Origin: Arthrobacter sp. PvP023
GTDB lineage: Bacteria; Actinomycetota; Actinomycetes; Actinomycetales; Micrococcaceae
Direction of reading: 5' to 3'
DNA length: 64,000 bases
Assembly: GCF_017832975.1 (NCBI RefSeq)
Contig: NZ_JAFIBI010000001.1
Span: 2,046,001 to 2,110,000 of the forward strand
The translations under genes and the position numbers were made by a program. Below the pieces are notes generated by a model. The model did no database searches and was not told the origin of the DNA. It was given only the letters and a program-made list of their open reading frames with translations. Position 1 is the stretch's first letter; every line of letters begins with the position of its first letter. Positions 37,118-44,999 of the stretch are shown piece by piece.

Positions 37118-37154
37118 GTAGCCCTAAATAGGAATGATTCCTATTTAGGGCTAC
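37118..37154. promoter_or_regulatory. 37-base perfect palindrome with Zur-box-like core
   Basis: GTAGCCCTAAATAGGAAT, one central G, and the exact reverse complement. The centre GGAATGATTCC resembles Zur operators of actinobacteria, which contain an AATGATT-like core. It lies 70 bases before the znuA start codon. It could also form an RNA hairpin at the end of the CNNM transcript. A second imperfect repeat, TTGCTA ... TAGCAA, follows at about 37,164 to 37,193. Confidence 0.75.
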
Positions 37155-37223
37155 ACTCGTCTTGTTGCTAATGCTCCTGATTCTCATGTAGCAAGTCCAG
37201 ACAACCAGATCCGAGGTCCTTCC

Positions 37224-38189
37224 GTGCGCCGTTCCGCAGTCTTCTCCGTCACCGCCCTTGCCGGCCTGAGCCTGGTGCTGTCAGCCTGCAGTACGACGAC
37301 GGGCGGCCAGCCTGCGGCGTCCGGCACCATTGAAGTTGTCACTTCCACGAACGTTTACGGGGACATCGTCCGGGAAATCGGCGGCGACAAAGTGAACGTC
37401 AAAGCACTCATCAGCAAGGTCAGCCAGGATCCGCATTCCTATGAGGCCACCACGCAGGACAAGCTTGCGGTCTCGAAGGCCCGGCTGGTGGTTGAAAACG
37501 GCGGCGGCTATGACGACTTCATCCACAAGCTGGCCGACGACAGCAACGTGGGCCACGACAACATCATCAGCGCAGTCGAAGTCTCCGGGCTTGCCCCCGA
37601 AGAAGAGCCGGCGTCCGGGTCCACGGCCGGGGCCGACGACCACGGGCATGCCCACGATCACGGAGCCTTCAATGAGCACGTCTGGTACAGCTTCGATGCC
37701 ATGACCAAGCTGGCCGACGCCGTCGAAGCCAAGCTTGCAGCGTTGGAGCCGGCGTCCGCGACGACCTTCCAGGCCAATGCCGCCGCCTTCAAAAAGGAGA
37801 TCGCCGGGCTGAACGCAACGGTGGCCGGTCTGGCCGCCACGGCAGCCCAGGCTCCCGTTGCGGTGACCGAACCGGTGCCGCTGTACCTGATCGAGGCCGC
37901 CGGCCTGGTGAACAAAACTCCCGCCGACTACACGGCCGCCATCGAGGAAGATGCCGATGTGCCGCCCGCTGCCCTCAAGGAAGCCACGGAGCTGGCAGGA
38001 TCAAAGGACATCAAGTTCCTGGCGTACAACACGCAGACGGAAGGTCCGCAGACGCAGGCCCTCAGGAAGGCCGCCGAGGCCGCCGGCGTCCCCGTGCTTG
38101 ACTTCAGCGAAACCCTTCCGGAAGGGACGACGTACGTGCAGTGGATGAGCAGTAACGTGGACAGCATCGCGCAGGCCCTGAAAAAGTAG
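37224..38189 (+). CDS. znuA: Zinc ABC transporter substrate-binding lipoprotein
   Basis: A 321-residue cluster A-I binding protein. The signal peptide ends in a lipobox (SLVLSACS), so it is anchored to the membrane. Zinc ligands are DPHSYEAT, a His/Asp-rich loop HGHAHDHGAFNEHVWYS and a third site near the C-terminus; the His-rich loop favours zinc over manganese. GTG start with GAGG upstream. It precedes znuC and znuB, and the palindrome ahead of it looks like a Zur operator, so it should be induced when zinc is scarce. Confidence 0.94.
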   Translation: MRRSAVFSVTALAGLSLVLSACSTTTGGQPAASGTIEVVTSTNVYGDIVREIGGDKVNVKALISKVSQDPHSYEATTQDKLAVSKARLVVENGGGYDDFIHKLADDSNVGHDNIISAVEVSGLAPEEEPASGSTAGADDHGHAHDHGAFNEHVWYSFDAMTKLADAVEAKLAALEPASATTFQANAAAFKKEIAGLNATVAGLAATAAQAPVAVTEPVPLYLIEAAGLVNKTPADYTAAIEEDADVPPAALKEATELAGSKDIKFLAYNTQTEGPQTQALRKAAEAAGVPVLDFSETLPEGTTYVQWMSSNVDSIAQALKK

Positions 38190-38214
38190 CCGTCGCCCCG
38201 CGGCCCCGCCGTCC

Positions 38215-38306
38215 CGCCGGGGGAAATCACCTCCCCCGGCAACGGACCGCACGGGTTGAACCATCCCCGGCCGGCCCGTCCTAAGATGGTGGGGGCGCTT
38301 CGCCCC
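38215..38306 (+). other. Two hairpins between znuA and znuC
   Basis: First GCCGGGGG / CCCCCGGC at 38,215 to 38,240, then GGGGCG-CTT-CGCCCC at 38,292 to 38,306 just before the znuC start region. Neither has a U-run. They may lower read-through so that more binding protein than transporter is made, a common pattern; this is inference. Confidence 0.5.
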
Positions 38307-38329
38307 GTATGAATCGAGGATTAAGAACG

Positions 38330-39145
38330 TTGAAACCGGTAGTGAGCCTCCGCGGAGCCACCCTGAAGTTCGGGAAACGGACATTGTGGGAGGACCTGGA
38401 CCTCGACATCAACCCCGGCGAGTTCTTTGCGGTCCTCGGCCCGAACGGCAGCGGCAAAACCACGTTCCTGAAAGTCCTGCTGGGCCTGCAGGACCTCCAT
38501 TCCGGGACCGCAACACTGGGCGGCCGCCCGGTGGAGCGGGGCAGTAAGCTGATCGGCTATATTCCGCAGCAGAAATCCTTCGCACCGGATACGCCACTGC
38601 GTGCCCGGGACCTCGTGGGACTTGGCGTGGACGGCCACCGCTGGGGACTCCGGCTGGGCGCCGCCAAGGCCAACCGCAGGATCGACGAGCTGCTGGACCT
38701 CGTGGGAGCGGCAGACTATGCCAAGGTCCCGGTGGGCCAGCTGTCGGGCGGCGAACAGCAGAGGCTAAGGGTCGCCCAGTCGCTGGCCTCGGATCCGCGG
38801 GTCCTGCTGTGCGACGAACCGCTGCTGTCCCTGGACCTTCAGCACCAGCAGGCCGTCAGCGCACTGATCAACGAGCAATGCCGCAGCAAGGACAGCGCCG
38901 TCGTATTTGTCACGCACGAGATCAATCCGATCATCGACTATGTGGACCGCGTCCTCTACCTTGCCGGCGGACGGTTCCGGGTGGGCAAGCCCGCAGAGGT
39001 GATGACAACCGAGGTGCTCTCCGGGCTTTACGGCAGCCGGGTTGAGGTAATCCGGGCCAACGGCCGGATGATCGTCGTGGGGCTGCCGGAGGGTGTCACC
39101 CACCACCACGAGGACGCACATTCAGTGGCAGGGGAGGTGGGCTAG
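38330..39145 (+). CDS. znuC: Zinc ABC transporter ATP-binding protein
   Basis: A 271-residue ATPase of the metal uptake family. Walker A is GPNGSGKTTF, the Q-loop IGYIPQQKS, the signature [18 protein letters not shown], and Walker B VLLCDEPLLSLD with H-loop FVTHEIN. The C-terminus is His-rich (THHHEDAH), as often in zinc transporters. I chose TTG at 38,330 since GAGGA lies nine bases before it; ATG at 38,309 would add seven residues but lacks a binding site. The stop is directly followed by znuB. Confidence 0.93.
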   Translation: MKPVVSLRGATLKFGKRTLWEDLDLDINPGEFFAVLGPNGSGKTTFLKVLLGLQDLHSGTATLGGRPVERGSKLIGYIPQQKSFAPDTPLRARDLVGLGVDGHRWGLRLGAAKANRRIDELLDLVGAADYAKVPVGQLSGGEQQRLRVAQSLASDPRVLLCDEPLLSLDLQHQQAVSALINEQCRSKDSAVVFVTHEINPIIDYVDRVLYLAGGRFRVGKPAEVMTTEVLSGLYGSRVEVIRANGRMIVVGLPEGVTHHHEDAHSVAGEVG

Positions 39146-40033
39146 ATGGATTTCGACGGCATCCTGCGTTCCATCTTCAATTTTGACAACTACGGCGAGC
39201 TCCTGGCCCTGGTCCAGAACTCCATCTGGGCAGGAGCGCTGCTTGGCCTGCTGGGCGGGCTCATGGGTACGTTTGTGATGAAGCGGGACCTCGCCTTCGC
39301 GGTCCACGGAATCTCCGAGCTTTCCTTTGCAGGTGCAGCCTTCGCGCTGCTGATCGGAGCCAACGTCGTGTTCGGATCCCTCGTCGGTTCGGTGCTCGCG
39401 GCGCTGCTCCTGGGCGTAATGGGAGTCCGTGCCCGGGACAAAAACTCCATCATTGGCGTGATCATGCCGTTCGGCCTGGGCCTGGGCATCCTCTTTCTTT
39501 CGCTGTACGAGGGGCGGGCCTCCAACAAGTTCGGCCTCCTGACGGGGCAGATCGTGTCCGTGGATACGGTTCAACTGCAGGTACTGGCCACGGCGGCGCT
39601 GGTAGTGATGATCGCGCTGGTGGCCATCTGGCGTCCGCTCACATTTGCCAGCGTGGACCCGGAAGTGGCGGAAGCCCGCGGGGTACCCGTCCGGACGCTG
39701 GGCATCGGGTTCATGGTGCTGCTGGGAATCAGCGTGGCGCTGTCCATCCAGGTGGTGGGGGCACTCCTGGTGCTCGCCCTGCTGATCACTCCGGCCGCTG
39801 CCGCGCTTCGCGTAACCTCATCGCCCCCGCTGGTGGTGATTCTCAGCGTGGCCTTCGCGGTGACCGCCACCGTGGGCGGCATCATGCTGGCCCTCGGCGG
39901 CCGGATACCCATCAGCCCCTACGTGACCACCCTGTCATTCCTGATCTACGTTGTGTGCCGGATCATTGGCGGCATACGGGCCGGGCGCGGCCTCAACGGA
40001 CGCGTCCTGCCGGCCGGGGCTGGCGCCTCTTAG
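39146..40033 (+). CDS. znuB: Zinc ABC transporter permease
   Basis: A 295-residue permease with about eight membrane helices, for example IWAGALLGLLGGLMGTFVMK, IIGVIMPFGLGLGILFLSLY and SIQVVGALLVLALLITPAAA, and the ABC-3 family coupling region. It begins one base after znuC and overlaps the convergent zur stop by four bases. Together with ZnuA and ZnuC it imports zinc. Confidence 0.94.
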   Translation: MDFDGILRSIFNFDNYGELLALVQNSIWAGALLGLLGGLMGTFVMKRDLAFAVHGISELSFAGAAFALLIGANVVFGSLVGSVLAALLLGVMGVRARDKNSIIGVIMPFGLGLGILFLSLYEGRASNKFGLLTGQIVSVDTVQLQVLATAALVVMIALVAIWRPLTFASVDPEVAEARGVPVRTLGIGFMVLLGISVALSIQVVGALLVLALLITPAAAALRVTSSPPLVVILSVAFAVTATVGGIMLALGGRIPISPYVTTLSFLIYVVCRIIGGIRAGRGLNGRVLPAGAGAS

Positions 40034-40494
40034 CCCGCCGCGGCCTTGCGGGCCGTGCAGTCCGGGCACAGCCCGAAAATCTCCACGGTGTGGGCCACTT
40101 CGGTGTAACCGTGCTCCGCGGCGGTCCGCGCAGCCCAGGTCTCCACAGCGGGAGCTTCCACTTCCACGGCCTTGCCGCAGTTGCGGCACAGCAGGTGATG
40201 GTGGTGGCCTGTGACGGCGCACCTCCGGTAGACGGCCTCGCCCTCGCCGTTGCGCAGGACATCCACGAGCCCGTCGTCGGCAAGCGACTGAAGGATCCGG
40301 TAGGCAGTGGCCAGCGACACCGAGGTGCCCTGGTTCTGCAGCATCCGGTAGAGCTCCTGGGTGCTGACGAAGTCGTCCAGCTCATCCAGGGCGGCGCTCA
40401 CCGCCAGTCGCTGCTTGGTGACACGCTGCTCCCGGCCGCCGGCGGAAACCGGTGCGGATAGCTTTGTGCCTTCGGCTTTGGCGCCGTGGGCCAT
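40030..40494 (-). CDS. zur: Fur-family zinc uptake regulator
   Basis: A 154-residue repressor. The winged helix includes QRLAVSAALDELDDFVSTQE and TSVSLATAYRILQSLADDGL; the zinc sites are GHHHHLLCRNC and the second pair GLCPDC. In relatives Zur with zinc shuts off znu genes, and the gene is convergent with znuB here, which supports that assignment over Fur. ATG at 40,494 is taken; a TTG at 40,527 is possible but less likely. Confidence 0.93.
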   Translation of the reverse strand: MAHGAKAEGTKLSAPVSAGGREQRVTKQRLAVSAALDELDDFVSTQELYRMLQNQGTSVSLATAYRILQSLADDGLVDVLRNGEGEAVYRRCAVTGHHHHLLCRNCGKAVEVEAPAVETWAARTAAEHGYTEVAHTVEIFGLCPDCTARKAAAG

Positions 40495-40614
40495 GGATTG
40501 ACTCGCTTCCCTAAGGGGTGTTGGCAATGTCCAAGATTACCAGCCGGGAGTTCAAGGACGGGTTCGTGGACGGGTTCGTGGACACTGCCGCGCGGCCCAC
40601 CCTAGGCTGGCTCC

Positions 40615-41271
40615 ATGAAGCTGACTAAATACACCCACGCCTGTGTCCGGCTCGAGAAGGACGGCCAGGTGCTGGTGATAGATCCCGGCACGTTCTCCGA
40701 AACCGGACAGGCCCTCGAAGCGGCAGGAGCCGTCCTGGTCACCCACGAGCACGGCGACCACATTGATGTACCGGCCGTGGTGTCAGCGCTGCGGGACAAT
40801 GACTCGCTCCAGGTCTTTGCCCCGGCGGGAGTGGCGGCAAAACTGCGGTCGGAGGCGCCGTTTGCCGAGTCCCGGATCAGCGACGTCGAACCTGGCGAGG
40901 CATTCACCGCCGTCGGCTTCGAGGTTCAGGCGTTCGGCGGACAGCACGCCCTGATCCACCCCCAGATCCCCGTGGTGGCGAACATCGGATACCTGATCGA
41001 CTCGAACGTGTACCACCCCGGGGACTCATTCGTGATTCCGGACGGCATTGGCGTCCGGACACTCCTGGTCCCGGTGCACGCGCCCTGGAACAAAGTGGGC
41101 GAGGTGGTGGATTTCGTCATTGGTGTCCGCGCCGCCAAGGCATTCCCCATCCACGACGCCCTGCTCAATGAAACCGGACTCGGCCTGATCGAAGGGCACG
41201 TGAAGCGGCTCGGGGCAAAATACGGCACCGAGTACGCCCACCTCTCCAGCGGGGAATCCGTGGAGGTCTAG
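40615..41271 (+). CDS. Metallo-beta-lactamase-fold hydrolase
   Basis: A 218-residue hydrolase of the UlaG-like group. The metal motif is THEHGDHID (HxHxDH), with further ligands [16 protein letters not shown] and a final His in FPIHDALLN. Substrate unknown; proteins of this group cleave phosphoesters or lactones. Divergent from zur. Ahead of it is a tandem 12-base repeat (40,557 to 40,580). Its stop overlaps the end of the convergent cysteine desulfhydrase-like gene. Confidence 0.88.
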   Translation: MKLTKYTHACVRLEKDGQVLVIDPGTFSETGQALEAAGAVLVTHEHGDHIDVPAVVSALRDNDSLQVFAPAGVAAKLRSEAPFAESRISDVEPGEAFTAVGFEVQAFGGQHALIHPQIPVVANIGYLIDSNVYHPGDSFVIPDGIGVRTLLVPVHAPWNKVGEVVDFVIGVRAAKAFPIHDALLNETGLGLIEGHVKRLGAKYGTEYAHLSSGESVEV

Positions 41272-42353
41272 GCGCGCCATGTTCCGGTGTCGAAAAAGTC
41301 CCTGATGGCGGCCTCGTGCGGCCTCGGGTCCAACCCGCGCGCCGCCAGCCACTCGGTGTTGTAGTAACTCCCGGCGTACCGGTCGCCGCCGTCGCACATC
41401 AGCGAGACCACGCTTCCCCGCCGTCCCTCCGCGACCATTCCGGCGATCAGCTGCCACACGCCCCACAGGTTGGTTCCGGTGGACGGGCCCGCATGCAGCC
41501 CGGCCAGGTCCCGCAGGTGCCGCATGGCCGCCACCGAGGCAGCGTCGGGGACCTGGATCATGTGGTCTATCACGGCGGGCACGAAGCTGGGTTCCATCCG
41601 GGGCCTGCCGATGCCCTCGATGCGGGACGGCATACCGGTGCTGAAGCCGGCGACGCCGTCCCGCCAGCCGGGGTAGAAGGCGGAGTTCTCGGGGTCCACG
41701 ACCGCGAGCTCCGTGTCATGGCGGTGGTAGCGCAGGTAGCGGCCGATGGTGGCGCTGGTTCCGCCGGTACCGGCACCCACCACGATCCAGCGGGGGACGG
41801 GGTGCTCTTCGAGGGCCAGCTGCTGGAAGATGGACTCGGCGATGTTGTTGTTGCCCCGCCAGTCCGTGGCCCGCTCGGCGTAGGTGAACTGGTCCATGTA
41901 GTGCCCGCGAGCGGTGCGCGCGACTTCCTCCGCGGCGGAATACACCTCAGAAGCATGGTCCACCAGGAGGCAGGACCCGCCGAACTGCTCAATGAGGGCA
42001 ATCTTCTCCGGGCTGGTGGTGCGGGTCATCACAGCGATGAACGGCAAGCCAAGGAGCTGGGCGAAGTAGGCCTCCGAGACAGCCGTACTGCCGCTGGAGG
42101 CCTCCACGATGGTGGTGTCCTCCCGGATCCAGCCGTTGACCAGGCCGAAAAGGAACAATGAGCGCGCCAGCCGGTGCTTCAGGCTGCCGGAGCGGTGCGT
42201 GGACTCGTCCTTCAGGTAGAGCTGGACGCCCCAGTGCTGCGGAAGCGGAACGGAGTAGAGGTGCGTGTCCGCAGACCTGTTGTTCTCGGCGTTGATCCTG
42301 CGGACGGCTTCATCCGCCCACGCCCGGTCCTGTTTGCCCGCACGGTTGCCCAT
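41268..42353 (-). CDS. Cysteine synthase-fold PLP enzyme (Cds1-like desulfhydrase)
   Basis: A protein of about 361 residues of the fold type II PLP family. The PLP lysine is in [14 protein letters not shown], the Asn/Ser substrate loop is [19 protein letters not shown], and [15 protein letters not shown] binds phosphate. The pattern matches mycobacterial Cds1, which breaks cysteine into pyruvate, ammonia and sulfide. The start is uncertain among ATG 42,353, GTG 42,362 and TTG 42,365. It is divergent from a rhodanese gene, which suggests a shared role in handling sulfide or sulfane sulfur. Confidence 0.87.
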   Translation of the reverse strand: MGNRAGKQDRAWADEAVRRINAENNRSADTHLYSVPLPQHWGVQLYLKDESTHRSGSLKHRLARSLFLFGLVNGWIREDTTIVEASSGSTAVSEAYFAQLLGLPFIAVMTRTTSPEKIALIEQFGGSCLLVDHASEVYSAAEEVARTARGHYMDQFTYAERATDWRGNNNIAESIFQQLALEEHPVPRWIVVGAGTGGTSATIGRYLRYHRHDTELAVVDPENSAFYPGWRDGVAGFSTGMPSRIEGIGRPRMEPSFVPAVIDHMIQVPDAASVAAMRHLRDLAGLHAGPSTGTNLWGVWQLIAGMVAEGRRGSVVSLMCDGGDRYAGSYYNTEWLAARGLDPRPHEAAIRDFFDTGTWRA

Positions 42354-42472
42354 TTTGTTCACCAATTCAGCCTACCCGGGACAGCGGGCGTCCACGGATA
42401 CAGTGGGTACCGGCTGCCCGTCCGCGTTGTGCGCCGGCCGGACAGTTTGTCATCCGAATTAAAGGAGATTTG

Positions 42473-43309
42473 ATGAACCCCCTGATGGACGTGTCCGCGC
42501 TGAACCACCGGATGACCTCCGGCGGGCGCACCGTTCTGCTGGATGTGCGCTGGGCACTGGGCGATCCCCATGGCCGCCAACACTATCTTGAGGCGCATAT
42601 TCCCGGCGCTATCTACGTTGACCTGCCCACCGCGCTGGCAGCGCCGGCGGACCCCGGCCAGGGCAGGCATCCCTTGCCGCCGCTGCAGCAGTTCCAGGAA
42701 TCGGCGCGGTGCTGGGGAATCCGGGACAACGACGTCGTGGTGGCCTATGACCACACGGGCAGCACCGCTGCCGCCAGGCTGTGGTGGATGCTGCGCAACG
42801 CCGGGGTGTCCACCGTCTTCCTGCTCGACGGCGGCCTGTCCGCCTGGCGGGCCGCCGGATACCCCGTGGAGGGCGGCCTCGAGCAGGCCTCGCTGGGTGA
42901 CGTCACACTGACCGACGGAGCGATGCCCGTTATCGACGCAGCCCAGGCCGCGCAGTGGCCCGGGCGGGGAGTCCTGCTGGACGCGCGGGCGGCCGAACGC
43001 TACCGCGGCGAGATCGAACCGGTGGATCCGCGGGCAGGGCACATTCCGGGCGCTGTGAGCGCCCCGACGGCCGGCAACATTGGAAGCGACGGACGTTTCC
43101 TGCCGCCGGAGGAGCTGCGCGGGCGTTTCACCGCCTTGGGCGTCAGGGCGGATGTGCCCACCGCTGTCTACTGTGGCTCCGGCGTCACTGCTGCGCACGA
43201 AATAGCCGCACTGGAAATCGCCGGTTTTCCGGCTGCACTCTACCCAGGTTCGTTTTCGCAATGGTCCAATGACCCCGCCAACGTGGTGGCCACGGGAGCG
43301 GCCCCGTGA
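42473..43309 (+). CDS. sseA: Thiosulfate/3-mercaptopyruvate sulfurtransferase
   Basis: A 278-residue two-domain rhodanese. The N-terminal domain (VLLDVRWALGDPHGRQHYLE) is inactive by lack of Cys, and the C-terminal domain has the active-site loop YCGSGVTAAHEIA with Cys near 234. The loop CGSGVT is that of 3-mercaptopyruvate sulfurtransferases, which pass sulfur to cyanide or thiols. ATG with AAGGAG upstream. Divergent from the desulfhydrase-like gene. Confidence 0.92.
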   Translation: MNPLMDVSALNHRMTSGGRTVLLDVRWALGDPHGRQHYLEAHIPGAIYVDLPTALAAPADPGQGRHPLPPLQQFQESARCWGIRDNDVVVAYDHTGSTAAARLWWMLRNAGVSTVFLLDGGLSAWRAAGYPVEGGLEQASLGDVTLTDGAMPVIDAAQAAQWPGRGVLLDARAAERYRGEIEPVDPRAGHIPGAVSAPTAGNIGSDGRFLPPEELRGRFTALGVRADVPTAVYCGSGVTAAHEIAALEIAGFPAALYPGSFSQWSNDPANVVATGAAP

Positions 43310-43358
43310 GCCCGACTCCGATTGGAGCGCCGGCCGGGGGCAGGGGTAGCGTCGGAGG

Positions 43359-44534
43359 ATGACTCCTGGACGCCCCTTACCACCGCCCCTCGCCAAGCCG
43401 CTCCCCGGCAACCCGCCGCCAGGCGGACACCAGCCTGAACCTGCATCCCCCACGCCGCCGCGGCTCGCCGCGGCCTACGGGGCTACGGCCGCCGGCAGCG
43501 GACTGGTTCCGCTGACCGTCGCCCGCCGGGTTCCGAAGGACGATGACGTCGAGATCGCCATAGAGTTCTGCGGCCTCTGCCATTCGGACGTGCACGCAAC
43601 GCGCGGCGAGTGGGGCGCCCACAACTACCCGCTGGTGCCGGGCCATGAAATCGTGGGCCGCGTCAGCCGCGTGGGAATCGCCGTGGAAGACTTCGCGCCG
43701 GGCGACCTCGTCGGCGTGGGATGCATGGTGGATTCCTGCCGTGAATGCGACAGCTGCCTGGACGGGCTGGAGCAGTACTGCGAAAACGGCATGACCGGCA
43801 CTTACGGAGCGGTGGATGCCCGCAACGGCGGCGCCGTCACGCAGGGCGGCTACGCCACGTCTGTGGTGGTGGACCGCCGGTATGTGCTGCGGGTTCCGGA
43901 AAACCTTGACCCCGCCGCCGTCGCACCGCTCCTCTGTGCCGGCATCACCACCTATTCCCCGCTGCGGCACTTTGACGTCGAAGCCGGAGACGTTGTGGGG
44001 GTGGTGGGGCTCGGCGGACTGGGCCACATGGCCGTCAAGCTCGCCAAGGCCATGGGTGCCGAGGTGAAGGTGTTCACCACCTCGGAGTCGAAGGTGGCCG
44101 CGGCCCGTGAGCTGGGCGCTGACGGCGTCATCCTGTCCCGCGACGAAGCGTCCATGACGGCCGCGGACCGCAGTATCGACGTCATCATCGACACGGTGGC
44201 GGCACCGCATGACCTAAACCCCTACTTCCGGACCCTTCGCCGGGACGGAGCCCTCTTCCAGCTCGGCCTGCCTTCAGGCGCAATGCCGCCAGTCAACCCG
44301 GGGACCCTGATCCGGCGCCGGATCGCCTACGCGGGCTCACTCATCGGAGGCATCGCCGAGACCCAGGAGATGCTGGACTTCTGTGCAGAACACGGCGTCG
44401 TTTCCGATGTCGAGGTGGTGGGCGCGGAGCAGCTGAACGAGGCCTATGACCGTATGGTGGCAGGTGACGTCAAGTATCGTTTTGTCCTGGACACCAGTAC
44501 CCTCGGGACCCCTTCGGAAAAGGCAGACGCATGA
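43359..44534 (+). CDS. Zinc-dependent alcohol dehydrogenase (CAD family)
   Basis: A 391-residue medium-chain dehydrogenase. Catalytic zinc ligands lie in FCGLCHSDVHATRGEWG and VPGHEIVG, the four-Cys structural zinc site is CRECDSCLDGLEQYC, and the cofactor motif is VVGVVGLGGLGHMAVKLAKA. It belongs to the cinnamyl alcohol dehydrogenase-like NADP group (AdhC/YahK type), acting on aldehydes. The first 35 residues are Pro-rich and not part of the fold, and the GGAGG site touches the ATG, so the true start may differ. It overlaps the HIT gene by four bases. Confidence 0.9.
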   Translation: MTPGRPLPPPLAKPLPGNPPPGGHQPEPASPTPPRLAAAYGATAAGSGLVPLTVARRVPKDDDVEIAIEFCGLCHSDVHATRGEWGAHNYPLVPGHEIVGRVSRVGIAVEDFAPGDLVGVGCMVDSCRECDSCLDGLEQYCENGMTGTYGAVDARNGGAVTQGGYATSVVVDRRYVLRVPENLDPAAVAPLLCAGITTYSPLRHFDVEAGDVVGVVGLGGLGHMAVKLAKAMGAEVKVFTTSESKVAAARELGADGVILSRDEASMTAADRSIDVIIDTVAAPHDLNPYFRTLRRDGALFQLGLPSGAMPPVNPGTLIRRRIAYAGSLIGGIAETQEMLDFCAEHGVVSDVEVVGAEQLNEAYDRMVAGDVKYRFVLDTSTLGTPSEKADA

Positions 44535-44959
44535 GCACCGTTTTCACCAAGATCATCAACGGCGAGATCCCCGGCCGCTTCGTCTGGCGGGACGAGGACG
44601 TAGTGGCATTCCTGACCATGGGCCCGCTTGCCGACGGCCACACCCTGGTGGTTCCCACGGAGGAAGTGGACCGCTGGACGGACGCTCCGCCCGCCCTCCT
44701 GGCCCGCGTGATGGAAGTTGCGCGGAAGATAGGTGCTGTCCAGGTCGATGTTTTTGACGCCGCACGGGCAGGGCTCATCGTGGCCGGGTACGAGGTCAAC
44801 CACCTCCACGTCCATGTGTGGCCGTCCAACTCCATGGCCGACTACGACTTCGGCTCGGTGGACCACAACCCGGACCCCGCGCAGCTGGACGCCAACGCCG
44901 AAAAGCTCCGGGAGGGGCTCCGCGAGGCGGGCCACGGAGACCACGTTCCCACGGCCTAA
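44531..44959 (+). CDS. HIT-family nucleotide hydrolase
   Basis: A 142-residue histidine-triad protein. The triad is NHLHVHVWP; the N-terminal part FTKIINGEIPGRFVWRDEDV is typical of the Hint/HIT group that cleaves AMP from phosphoramidates or adenylates. Coupled to the alcohol dehydrogenase gene by ATGA overlap. Convergent with hrpA. Confidence 0.93.
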   Translation: MSTVFTKIINGEIPGRFVWRDEDVVAFLTMGPLADGHTLVVPTEEVDRWTDAPPALLARVMEVARKIGAVQVDVFDAARAGLIVAGYEVNHLHVHVWPSNSMADYDFGSVDHNPDPAQLDANAEKLREGLREAGHGDHVPTA

Positions 44960-44999
44960 CGTATCCGCCGCAGGCACCGGCGTGGCTCCCTTGCGGGTG

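Noticed and set aside
40557..40580. Tandem 12-base repeat GACGGGTTCGTG
   Set aside because: Only two copies in a short gap before the metallo-hydrolase gene; could be chance slippage, with no sign of a binding site.
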